From: Acidobacteriota bacterium
GTDB taxonomy: Bacteria; Acidobacteriota; Terriglobia; Terriglobales; Acidobacteriaceae
Direction of reading: 5' to 3'
NCBI GenBank assembly: GCA_021810815.1
Contig: JAJZHR010000110.1
Span: forward strand, 1 to 7,348
DNA length: 7,348 nucleotides
In this document: positions 1 to 6,132 of the stretch, in pieces
Layout of the letters: each line of letters begins with the position of its first letter
How positions within the stretch are numbered: position 1 is the first letter of the stretch
Notes under the pieces: generated by a model
Told to the model about the DNA's origin: nothing
Seen by the model: the letters and a program-made list of their open reading frames with translations, nothing else
Databases searched by the model: none
Position numbers and translations under genes: made by a program

Positions 1-1304
1 GTCGCAGCGGTGGTGATCGCGGCGGCGACCGCGGCGGCGATCGGCGACGCGGTGGACCAGGCGGAGGTGGCCGCGGTCGGCAGAGCATGCAGATGAACGC
101 ACTGCCCATCATTAGCGACCTGCTGAAGCCCGGCCAGGAGATTCTGGTGCAGATCGCCAAGGAGCCGATGGCGAAGAAAGGCGCGCGCATCACCAGCCAC
201 ATCGCTCTTCCGGGCCGGTTCCTGGTGTTCATGCCGACAGTCAACCACGTCGGCGTCTCGCGCAAGATCGACTCCGACGAGGAGCGCCACCGCCTGAAGC
301 GCATTCTACTCAGCGAGAAGGGCGATGCCGCCGGCGGATTCATCGTGCGCACGGCCGCGGATGGCGCCAGCGAGGACGAGCTTCGCTCCGATCTGCGTTT
401 CCTCATCAACCTGTGGAGCGACATCAAGGCGCGCTCCGACTCCAGCAAGGCTCCTGCGCTGATCTACCACGACCTCAACCTCGTGGAGCGCATCCTGCGA
501 GACCAGGTGACGGACACCTTCTCCGCCATCTGGGTGGACACCGAGGCGGAGTACGAGCGCGTGCTGCGCTTTCTGCAGCGCTTCCAGCCTTCGCTCATCC
601 GCCGCGTCAAGCTGTACACCAAAGAGACGCCGCTATTTGAGCAGTTCGGCATCACCGACGAGATCAACAACGCGCTGAAGTCGAAGGTCTGGCTGAAGTC
701 CGGCGGATCGATCGTCATCAACCAGACGGAGGCTCTGGTCGCCATCGACATCAACACCGGCAAGTACGTCGGCAAGACGGCGCGGCTGGAGGACACCATC
801 GTCAAGACGAACCTGGACGCGATCCCCGAGATCGTCCGCCAGATTCGCCTGCGCGACCTCGGCGGCATCATCGTCATCGACTTCATCGACATGGACGACC
901 GCAAGAACCGCAATCGCGTGATGCAGGCGCTGGAGGACGAGCTCAAGAACGACCGGGCCCCGTCAAAGGTGCTTCACTTCAACGATTTCGGTCTGGTCGC
1001 CATCACGCGCAAGCGGGTGAAGCAGTCGCTGGAGCGCACCTTGTCCGTCCCTTGCGCCGTCTGCACGGGCACTGGCATGACCAAGAGCCCGGTGACGGTC
1101 TGCAACGAGATCTACATCGAGATGCGCAAGATGCACAAGCATCTGGAGCGCGCGGACATCATGCTGCGCGTGCATCCCGAGGTGGTCAAGCAGCTCAAGT
1201 CCAGCTCAGGCCGCTGGCTGATCGAGATGGAGGAGATGGCTGGCAAGACTATCCTGGTCAAGAGCGATCCCAGCCTGCAGCCGGAGCAGTTCGACATCCA
1301 CTAG
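1..1304 (+). CDS. rng: Ribonuclease G/E family endoribonuclease, C-terminal part (5' end outside window)
   Basis: Single-strand-specific endoribonuclease acting in the cytoplasm in rRNA 5'-end maturation and mRNA decay (known for the family). The reading frame is open from base 3, so the ATG at 87 is internal and the gene starts left of the window. Residues before that Met are Gly/Arg/Asp-rich (RSGG-DRGG-DRGG-DRRR). Counting from Met87, residues 9-52 match the end of the S1 region (LLKPGQEILVQIAKEP). The RNase H-like/DNase I-like catalytic core follows, with the magnesium-binding aspartates at D221 (ALVAIDIN) and D265 (IVIDFIDM), corresponding to E. coli RNase E D303 and D346. The zinc-link is CAVCTGTG (C323, C326). 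The C-terminus ends in a small domain finishing PEQFDIH, as in RNase G, with no RNase E-type degradosome scaffold. Nothing in the core is damaged. An intrinsic terminator lies 47 bases downstream. RNase G rather than E is inferred from the short C-terminus. Confidence 0.95.
   Translation, partial: RSGGDRGGDRGGDRRRGGPGGGGRGRQSMQMNALPIISDLLKPGQEILVQIAKEPMAKKGARITSHIALPGRFLVFMPTVNHVGVSRKIDSDEERHRLKRILLSEKGDAAGGFIVRTAADGASEDELRSDLRFLINLWSDIKARSDSSKAPALIYHDLNLVERILRDQVTDTFSAIWVDTEAEYERVLRFLQRFQPSLIRRVKLYTKETPLFEQFGITDEINNALKSKVWLKSGGSIVINQTEALVAIDINTGKYVGKTARLEDTIVKTNLDAIPEIVRQIRLRDLGGIIVIDFIDMDDRKNRNRVMQALEDELKNDRAPSKVLHFNDFGLVAITRKRVKQSLERTLSVPCAVCTGTGMTKSPVTVCNEIYIEMRKMHKHLERADIMLRVHPEVVKQLKSSSGRWLIEMEEMAGKTILVKSDPSLQPEQFDIH
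15..50 (+). repeat. 12-bp tandem repeat encoding DRGG units
   Basis: Three consecutive in-frame 12-base units, at 15-26, 27-38 and 39-50, encode DRGG, DRGG and DRRR. The first two differ at one base; the third is more diverged. They form part of a Gly/Arg-rich segment that runs to about base 85 inside the RNase G reading frame. Such RGG-type segments often bind RNA and are expected to be disordered. The array may extend left of the window. Confidence 0.75.
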
Positions 1305-1351
1305 GAACCTGCCGGTGGCATCGCGCACCGGACTTTGCGAGCGGATCGGGT

Positions 1352-1394
1352 GCCCCATCCTCGCGGCGTTTTTGCCGCAGGGTGGGGGCTTTTT
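1352..1394 (+). terminator. Intrinsic terminator of rng
   Basis: GC-rich hairpin followed by a T-run. GCCCCATCCT (1352-1361) pairs with AGGGTGGGGGC (1379-1389) with one bulged G and one G-U pair. GCGGC (1363-1367) pairs with GCCGC (1374-1378) after a bulged C. The loop is GTTTTT and the tail is TTTTT at 1390-1394. It sits 47 bases after the rng stop codon. Confidence 0.85.
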
Positions 1395-1600
1395 CCTCTT
1401 GTTGACCATTCCAGGTCGCGCACGTCCTATGAAGTTGCGCTCCCGGTGGGCGTTGACGTAATTCAGCGCGGCGGCAGCGAATGTTTTATGCAACCAAAGC
1501 TATCCGCATTAAATAGGTGTAATTTGAGCTGGAGTTGGGTTCATATATAGATTGAAAGTCCGCAACGAATCCTGAACTCGAGCCAGGGACAAGGCGCGAG
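1395..1600. other. Gene-free intergenic leader between rng and the beta-barrel gene
   Basis: About 200 bases without a credible gene. The stretch 1484-1560 is clearly richer in A/T than its surroundings and holds TTGAGC (1524-1529) and TATAGA (1546-1551) at a 16-base spacing, which could be a distal promoter. An imperfect pairing of 1494-1501 with 1527-1538 needs a 4-base bulge and is weak. I recognise no riboswitch, small RNA or insertion sequence here. Possible reading frames across it lack a ribosome binding site and any recognisable protein character. Confidence 0.5.
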
Positions 1601-1631
1601 TTGTTTCGAAAGTCTCAAGAAGTCTTATACT
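1601..1631 (+). promoter_or_regulatory. Candidate sigma-70 type promoter of the beta-barrel gene
   Basis: A good -10 box, TATACT, lies at 1626-1631. The best upstream -35 candidate is TTGTTT at 1601-1606, with a rather long 19-base spacer. Transcription would start near 1638, leaving a leader of about 20 bases before the ATG at 1659. The -10 is the stronger half of this call; the -35 is doubtful. Confidence 0.4.
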
Positions 1632-1644
1632 GTTGAATTGACTC

Positions 1645-1649
1645 GGAGG
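1645..1649 (+). promoter_or_regulatory. Ribosome binding site fixing the start at 1659
   Basis: GGAGG lies nine bases before ATG 1659. The alternative in-frame TTG at 1638 lies upstream of this site, almost at the predicted transcription start, and has no Shine-Dalgarno of its own. ATG 1659 is therefore preferred. Confidence 0.85.
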
Positions 1650-1658
1650 ACCCATACC

Positions 1659-2687
1659 ATGCAGCATTTTCAGCTACTCGCCAAAGGGACGTCGCGCGGG
1701 CTTTTGTGCGGCGCAGTGTTCGGGCTCGCTTTCCTGCCGCTGGCCCAGGCGCAACAGCGCCAGGTCGGTCCATCGGACGCGACCTCGCTCGCCTACAGCA
1801 GCTCCAGCGCGCTGCCCGATGATCCCGGCGCTGCGGCGGGATCGCAAGCGCCCACGCTCGGCGGCCCCACACAGACTCAGCCGCCAACGCCCACCTACGG
1901 CGGACAGAGGAAGTATGGCCATCAGACCTATAGCGATCACTGGACCAACGCGGACGGATCGCACAAGTATTCGCTCGCTTTCGGCGGCGGTATGACCATC
2001 CCGGTGTCCCAGAGAACCACATCGAGCACGCCCGGCGTGTCTAGCCCCTGCGTGCAGAACAACTCGCAGCTCGGCGCGCAGGGCCAATACTTCTCGAATG
2101 GCAAGCCCTGCATACCGGACAACGCTCTCGTGCAGACCCCGGACTGGGCGATCCAGCTCGGCGTGGGCAGGAACTTCAATAAGCGGCTCGGAGTGCTTGC
2201 TCAGTTCGAGTTCGACCGCATGAACGTGCCAGCGAGCATCATCAATTACATCATCAACTCAAGTTCCAGTCTCAACGCCAATTCCAACCTCTCAGGCATG
2301 GATATGAATACGCATGTGCTTTCGCTCACGCTCAATCCTATTTTCAACTTCTACCAGGGCGACAGCTGGGGTGCTTATGTGATCGGCGGCGGCGGGTACT
2401 ACCACAAGGCGACCAACTTCACGATTGCGGTGTCCAGCGGCTACGGCGGCTATGGCTATGGCGGGGGCTACGCGAGCAATCAGAACATCGCCACGATCAC
2501 AGGCAACGCTGGCGGCATGGACATCGGCGGCGGGGTTACGAGGAAATTTTCGCAATATAGCAGCGCGAGGCTGTACCTGGAGGCTCGCTACAACTACGTC
2601 GCCAGCTTATCCAATAAGAACACCGCCTATCCGGAGGCCAGCTACAGCACCGGATATATCCCTGTGGTGCTTGGAGTCCGTTGGTAG
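1659..2687 (+). CDS. Exported outer-membrane beta-barrel protein, function unknown
   Basis: A 342-residue protein predicted to sit in the outer membrane; no enzymatic role is evident. It begins with a typical signal peptide: K9 and R13 in the n-region, a hydrophobic core at about 14-28, and an AQA cleavage site after A31. Residues 32-100 form a low-complexity linker rich in Pro, Gln, Thr, Ser and Gly. From about residue 104 (YSLAFGGGMTIPV) come alternating, glycine- and aromatic-rich strands typical of small OmpA/OmpW-like barrels, ending in GYIPVVLGVRW. The C-terminal Trp fits the aromatic terminal residue recognised by the BAM machinery. Two cysteines, C131 and C151, lie in one predicted loop and could form a disulfide. 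A second loop is Gly/Tyr-rich (261-271). It appears monocistronic, with its own candidate promoter and a strong terminator. Barrel assignment is inferred from pattern; the ligand or role is unknown. Confidence 0.85.
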   Translation: MQHFQLLAKGTSRGLLCGAVFGLAFLPLAQAQQRQVGPSDATSLAYSSSSALPDDPGAAAGSQAPTLGGPTQTQPPTPTYGGQRKYGHQTYSDHWTNADGSHKYSLAFGGGMTIPVSQRTTSSTPGVSSPCVQNNSQLGAQGQYFSNGKPCIPDNALVQTPDWAIQLGVGRNFNKRLGVLAQFEFDRMNVPASIINYIINSSSSLNANSNLSGMDMNTHVLSLTLNPIFNFYQGDSWGAYVIGGGGYYHKATNFTIAVSSGYGGYGYGGGYASNQNIATITGNAGGMDIGGGVTRKFSQYSSARLYLEARYNYVASLSNKNTAYPEASYSTGYIPVVLGVRW

Positions 2688-2717
2688 AGCGCATCGCGCT
2701 TAGGATAGTTTGCTCCA

Positions 2718-2755
2718 AAAAGAGCCTCCCGGTCTTATGACCGGGAGGCTCTTTT
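2718..2755. terminator. Bidirectional intrinsic terminator between convergent genes
   Basis: A perfect 17-bp inverted repeat (2718-2734 against 2739-2755) around a TTAT loop. The core AGAGCCTCCCGGTC is flanked by A-runs on the left and T-runs on the right, so the transcript ends in a U-tract read from either strand. It lies 30 bases after the beta-barrel stop and 28 bases past the stop of the minus-strand peptidase, so it can serve both. Confidence 0.95.
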
Positions 2756-2782
2756 CTGCTTTCGCGGCGGCAGCGGTTGGCG

Positions 2783-4147
2783 TCACCTCTGCATGGCCGC
2801 TTCCACGTCCTTCGTCTCGTGCGGCAGGTTTGCGATCAGGTCCACCAGCTTGCCGTTCTGATCCACGTAAAACACGTCCTCGATGCGCACGCCGATCTTC
2901 TCCTCCGGAATGTAGATTCCAGGCTCGATGGTGAACACCATGCCCTTGTCCAGCGGCTTGGTGTAGTCCATCGGGTCATGCACATCGATGCCCACAGAGT
3001 GGCCCAGACCGTGCAGAAAATATTGCCCGAGCGGCTGGCCGTGCAGGTCTTTGCCGTGGGTGTTGATGTAATCGTAGGCCACGCGGTCCAGCGACGGCGC
3101 TGAAGCTGGGCCGCGGTGCAGCGTGTCTCCGAGCAGGAACTTGCCGGCGACGAAGGCCTGGGCCGCAGCGCGCTGCGCTCCCAGCACAATGTCGTAAATC
3201 TCCTTCTGCCGCGCAGTGAAGTGGCCATTGATGGGCATCGTTCGCGTGATGTCAGAGGCGTACATGGAGTACTCCCCGGCGGCATCGATCACCACGACAT
3301 CTCCAGCCTGCATGTCGTGGCTATCTTCGGAGTAGTGCAGCACGGTGGAGTAGAGGCCGGAGCCGACAATCGGCGAGTACGAGGGCCGCTCGCATCCATT
3401 CTCCAGCAGCTTGTAGAGGATCAGGCCGTCGATGGCGCGTTCATTCACTCCCGGCTTGATCGCCTTCATGGCCGCAAGCTGCGCCTTCATCGAAGCGTCG
3501 GCCGCCTTGCGCAGAAGCTCGATCTCGCCTGCGTCCTTCACGGTGCGCAGCCCCATGGTGAGCGAGCGCACATCGCTGAACGCTGGCGGCGAGTCCATGC
3601 CGAGCGTCGACGCGGTCCACGTGGCCAGGGCAGTGCTCTGGGGAAGGTCCAACTGGCTCCAAAGATTGCGCCTCAGTCTGTAATCCGAGCCGAGCAGCTT
3701 GTTCAGAACGGAGGGCAGCTCCGTCATCGGCAGCACTTCGTCCACGCCCGTCTTCTTTGCGACATCCGGCGTTGCCGCGTCCATCTTCTCGCCGGTGTAC
3801 TTCTCCATGCGCAGGTCGCGCGTCGGCAGAAAGAGCACCTCGCGATAGGGGCGGGCGGGGAACTGCCCGCTGGCTGCTTGCGCCGCCTGCACCAGCAACG
3901 CTGCCCCGGGCTCATTCCAGCCGGTCAGGTAGTAGAAGTCCTCATCCTGGCGATAGGGCATGAAGTCGACCAGCGGCTGGGTCGCCGCGAACAGCACGGC
4001 GACTCCGCCTTGCGTCTTGTCCGCGAGAGCGACGCGGCGCGCGTGATATGCGGAGGCTGGTTGGCGGTCGAGAGCATGGGCGGTGCCCAGAGATGTGGCA
4101 ACAGCGACGAGCAGCAGGCAGCATTTGGGTAGCCACTTACGTATCAT
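2783..4147 (-). CDS. Exported Xaa-Pro aminopeptidase (aminopeptidase P, M24B family)
   Basis: Metallopeptidase that removes an N-terminal residue preceding proline, here probably in the periplasm. It has 454 residues when started at the ATG at 4147. This start is preceded at six bases by AGAAAGG and gives a clean signal peptide (MIRKWLPK, hydrophobic core, cleavage near THA at 23-25). An in-frame ATG 18 bases upstream has no such site. An AMP_N (creatinase-like) domain spans roughly residues 34-190, with the hallmark DFYYLTGWNEPGAALLV near 70-86. The pita-bread catalytic domain follows, with all five metal ligands: D288, D299, H383 (HGLGHSVGIDVHD), E408 (IEPGIYIP) and E423 (GVRIED). The auxiliary histidines H271 and H390 are also present, and the spacing matches E. 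coli PepP. Family identity is firm; export is inferred. It lies 89 bp downstream of the glycosyltransferase on the same strand with no terminator visible between them, so co-transcription is possible. Confidence 0.93.
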   Translation of the reverse strand: MIRKWLPKCCLLLVAVATSLGTAHALDRQPASAYHARRVALADKTQGGVAVLFAATQPLVDFMPYRQDEDFYYLTGWNEPGAALLVQAAQAASGQFPARPYREVLFLPTRDLRMEKYTGEKMDAATPDVAKKTGVDEVLPMTELPSVLNKLLGSDYRLRRNLWSQLDLPQSTALATWTASTLGMDSPPAFSDVRSLTMGLRTVKDAGEIELLRKAADASMKAQLAAMKAIKPGVNERAIDGLILYKLLENGCERPSYSPIVGSGLYSTVLHYSEDSHDMQAGDVVVIDAAGEYSMYASDITRTMPINGHFTARQKEIYDIVLGAQRAAAQAFVAGKFLLGDTLHRGPASAPSLDRVAYDYINTHGKDLHGQPLGQYFLHGLGHSVGIDVHDPMDYTKPLDKGMVFTIEPGIYIPEEKIGVRIEDVFYVDQNGKLVDLIANLPHETKDVEAAMQR

Positions 4148-4153
4148 GGAGCA

Positions 4154-4160
4154 CCTTTCT
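4154..4160 (-). promoter_or_regulatory. Ribosome binding site of the Xaa-Pro aminopeptidase
   Basis: On the minus strand AGAAAGG lies six bases before the ATG at 4147. It selects this start over the ATG at 4165, which has only a CCCCTGG context upstream. Confidence 0.75.
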
Positions 4161-4236
4161 GACATCCAGGGGTTGATGAGATATTCCCGCCGAGCGCAAC
4201 TTCACGGTGTTGTCTTGTCAGCAATTACAGGCAATG

Positions 4237-5955
4237 CTACACGCCCACCGGAAAGGGCTTTGGCGAGGACTCGTTCAGATTCGCGCCTGTGCTGAAGCGT
4301 TCGAAACGGCCTTGCAGCAGGCTGAGCAGGCCGGTGTACCAGTAGCCAAGGACGAAGAGCAGCAGGAAGGGGACGGTGAAGTAGTTCTCATTGGTCACCG
4401 CGTACCAGACGGTCAACGCGAAGTAGCAGCCCAGCGCGAGCTCTATCCAGGGGATAATGCCCAGGCGCTTGCGATAACGCGATGCCTGCGACCGCTCGCC
4501 CTTCTTCTTCACGTTGAATTTCGGTGTCCGCGCGAAGGCGCTCTTGATGCCAAACAGCGCCTCCATCACGGCTTTGGTGTTGGTGATGGTCAAGCCAACG
4601 CCGAGTGCCATCAGGAAAGGCAGGTAGAGGAACGTCTTCCACCAGGTGCGAGGGAACAGCTCCTTCTGGCTGACCAGATAGAAGGACGAAACGGAGAAGG
4701 TGCTGGCCATGAAGAGCGGAAAATCAATCAGCAGCATCTGAATCCATCCCTGGTAGGAGCGGATGATCATGGCCGGCATCAGCAGCACGGAAAGGACGAT
4801 CATCAGCGGATAGCTCAGGTTGGCGGTCAGGTGGTAGAAGGCTTCCAGCTTGGTGTGCCAGGGAGCGTCGCTCTCAAACACGCGCGGAAGCACCTTCTTC
4901 GAGGTCTGGATGAGGCCCTTGGCCCAGCGCGCCTGCTGCGTTTTGAACGCAGTCATCTCGATGGGCAGCTCGGCCGGGCACTCGACATCCTGGAGATATT
5001 TGAAACGCCAGCCTTTGAGTTGCGCGCGATAGCTCAGGTCGGTGTCTTCGGTGAGCGTGTCGTGCTGCCATCCCCCAGCTGCTTCGATGGCGGAGCGGCG
5101 CCAGATGCCGGCCGTGCCGTTGAAGTTGAAGAAAACTCCGGAGCGCGAACGGCCTCCATGCTCCAGCACGAAGTGGCCGTCGAGCAGGATTGCCTCCACC
5201 TGGGTGAGGAAGCTGTAGTCGCGGTTCAGGTGCGTCCAACGCGTTTGAACCATGCCGATATCGGGCTCTGCGAGGTGGTGGACCACGCGCATCAGCCAGT
5301 CTCTGGGCGGGACGAAGTCCGCGTCGAAAATGGCGACAAATTCACCCTTCGCAACCTTCAGCCCCTCGTCCAGAGCGCCTGCTTTGTAGCCATGGCGGTT
5401 GGAGCGGTGCAGATAGACGATAGGCTGCGGGGGCATGCCGTCAAATCCCTGGCGATAGCGCTCGACGATCTGCTGCGCCACCAGGGTCGTCTCATCCGTG
5501 GAGTCGTCAAGTAGCTGTATTTCCAATAGGTTGCGCGGATAATCGATCCGGCAGATCGCGCCAATCAAGCGGTCGATGACGAACTGCTCGTTGAAGATGG
5601 GCAACTGGATGGTGACGGTGGGAAGGTTCTCGAACCGCGCTACGGGATCCGCAGAATGTGCGGTGTTTTTGCGGTTTTTGTAGTAGAGCCACACCAATTG
5701 ATAGCGGTGGATGCCGTAGAAGGCTAGGATGACCATTACTACGAAGTAGGGGATGAGGAGGGCGGTGTCGAACCAGTTGGCTATGTATAAGCCTCTAAAG
5801 GTTTTATCGGCGTAATGGGTGTGAAAATAGTGAACAAAGCCGCGTTGCGGGACGAGGTAGGCCGTCGCCAGCGGCAGGGCTGTGCGTGTGAGGGCCGTCC
5901 ATTTAAACAGTGAAAACAGGGGACTTCTCCGCAAAAAACAGAGGCTTCGTACCAT
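4237..5955 (-). CDS. Membrane glycosyltransferase family 2, cellulose synthase-like (CslA-type)
   Basis: Processive-type GT2 enzyme, predicted to use a nucleotide sugar on the cytoplasmic face and build or extend a beta-linked glycan at the inner membrane. Length is 572 residues from ATG 5955. A membrane helix lies near 60-82. The catalytic domain (about 110-355) has all the family motifs: LLDDSTDE (D150, D151), FDADF (D211, D213), TEDTD (302-306) and QQARW (340-344). About five further helices follow (roughly 377-399, 405-428, 438-457, 503-521, 525-547). Stretches such as NRHGYKAGAL, FNGTAGIWR and LKGWRF resemble plant CslA glucomannan mannosyltransferases. There is no PilZ domain, and no bcsB, bcsZ or bcsC in view, so cellulose synthesis by a bcs operon is not supported; the sugar and acceptor are unknown. 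The start is uncertain: an in-frame GTG at 6030 would add 25 residues, neither start has a Shine-Dalgarno, and TACAAT abuts ATG 5955. Confidence 0.9.
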   Translation of the reverse strand: MVRSLCFLRRSPLFSLFKWTALTRTALPLATAYLVPQRGFVHYFHTHYADKTFRGLYIANWFDTALLIPYFVVMVILAFYGIHRYQLVWLYYKNRKNTAHSADPVARFENLPTVTIQLPIFNEQFVIDRLIGAICRIDYPRNLLEIQLLDDSTDETTLVAQQIVERYRQGFDGMPPQPIVYLHRSNRHGYKAGALDEGLKVAKGEFVAIFDADFVPPRDWLMRVVHHLAEPDIGMVQTRWTHLNRDYSFLTQVEAILLDGHFVLEHGGRSRSGVFFNFNGTAGIWRRSAIEAAGGWQHDTLTEDTDLSYRAQLKGWRFKYLQDVECPAELPIEMTAFKTQQARWAKGLIQTSKKVLPRVFESDAPWHTKLEAFYHLTANLSYPLMIVLSVLLMPAMIIRSYQGWIQMLLIDFPLFMASTFSVSSFYLVSQKELFPRTWWKTFLYLPFLMALGVGLTITNTKAVMEALFGIKSAFARTPKFNVKKKGERSQASRYRKRLGIIPWIELALGCYFALTVWYAVTNENYFTVPFLLLFVLGYWYTGLLSLLQGRFERFSTGANLNESSPKPFPVGV

Positions 5956-6016
5956 GATTGTACGCGACGGGCGGCGGTGAAATGTGTATTTTCGTGCGGT
6001 GGGAACCCCGGTGGTG

Positions 6017-6045
6017 CACGGTGAATTCACGGTGAAAGCACGGTG
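6017..6045. repeat. Three CACGGTG direct repeats at an exact 11-bp period
   Basis: CACGGTG occurs at 6017-6023, 6028-6034 and 6039-6045, each start exactly 11 bases after the last. The first two copies continue as GTGAA and share flanking bases. The first and second copies also frame a 10-bp palindrome, GTGAATTCAC (6021-6030). The array lies between the divergently transcribed glycosyltransferase and propeller genes, about one helical turn apart, as expected for an array of protein-binding sites. The binding protein is unknown. The same 7-mer also occurs inside genes (3341, 3539) and at 4203, so only the regular spacing is notable. Confidence 0.6.
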
Positions 6046-6119
6046 GTTTTCGCCGTTATTCCTTCGTTGTCCCTTAAGGGTCTGTTAATTTGGTTGTCGG
6101 CAAGGTGGTTGAAGAAAGT

Positions 6120-6124
6120 GGAGG
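6120..6124 (+). promoter_or_regulatory. Ribosome binding site fixing the propeller start at 6133
   Basis: GGAGG lies eight bases before ATG 6133. The longer in-frame option from GTG 6043 has no Shine-Dalgarno, falls in the repeat array and would place 30 extra residues before the signal peptide. Confidence 0.85.
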
Positions 6125-6132
6125 CTGGGCAA

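Noticed and set aside
1402..1432. TTGACC at 1402 as a promoter -35
   Set aside because: The hexamer is good, but no acceptable -10 is found at 16-18 bases (TCCTAT at best).
1494..1538. Possible regulatory hairpin upstream of the beta-barrel gene
   Set aside because: Pairing is two 4-bp segments separated by a 4-base bulge across a long loop, within what chance would give.
1335..1550. Possible small gene in the rng-barrel intergenic region
   Set aside because: It begins inside the rng terminator hairpin region, has no Shine-Dalgarno and shows no protein-like pattern.
3116..4132. Plus-strand open frame (338 codons) antisense to the Xaa-Pro aminopeptidase
   Set aside because: Same shadow character: Arg/His/Gln-rich, no family motif, opposite a gene whose five metal ligands are all intact.
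4203..4209. Extra CACGGTG copy upstream of the aminopeptidase, suggesting shared regulation with the divergent region
   Set aside because: The 7-mer also occurs inside coding sequence (3341 and 3539), so a lone copy is not evidence of a site.
4207..5514. Long plus-strand open frame (435 codons) antisense to the glycosyltransferase
   Set aside because: It lies wholly within a gene with full catalytic motifs, has a Gln/His/Arg/Glu-rich composition typical of antisense reading of GC-rich codons, and has no ribosome binding site or recognisable domain.
4237..5955. Assignment of the glycosyltransferase as BcsA cellulose synthase
   Set aside because: No PilZ domain and no bcs partner genes are visible, and local sequence resembles CslA-type enzymes more closely.
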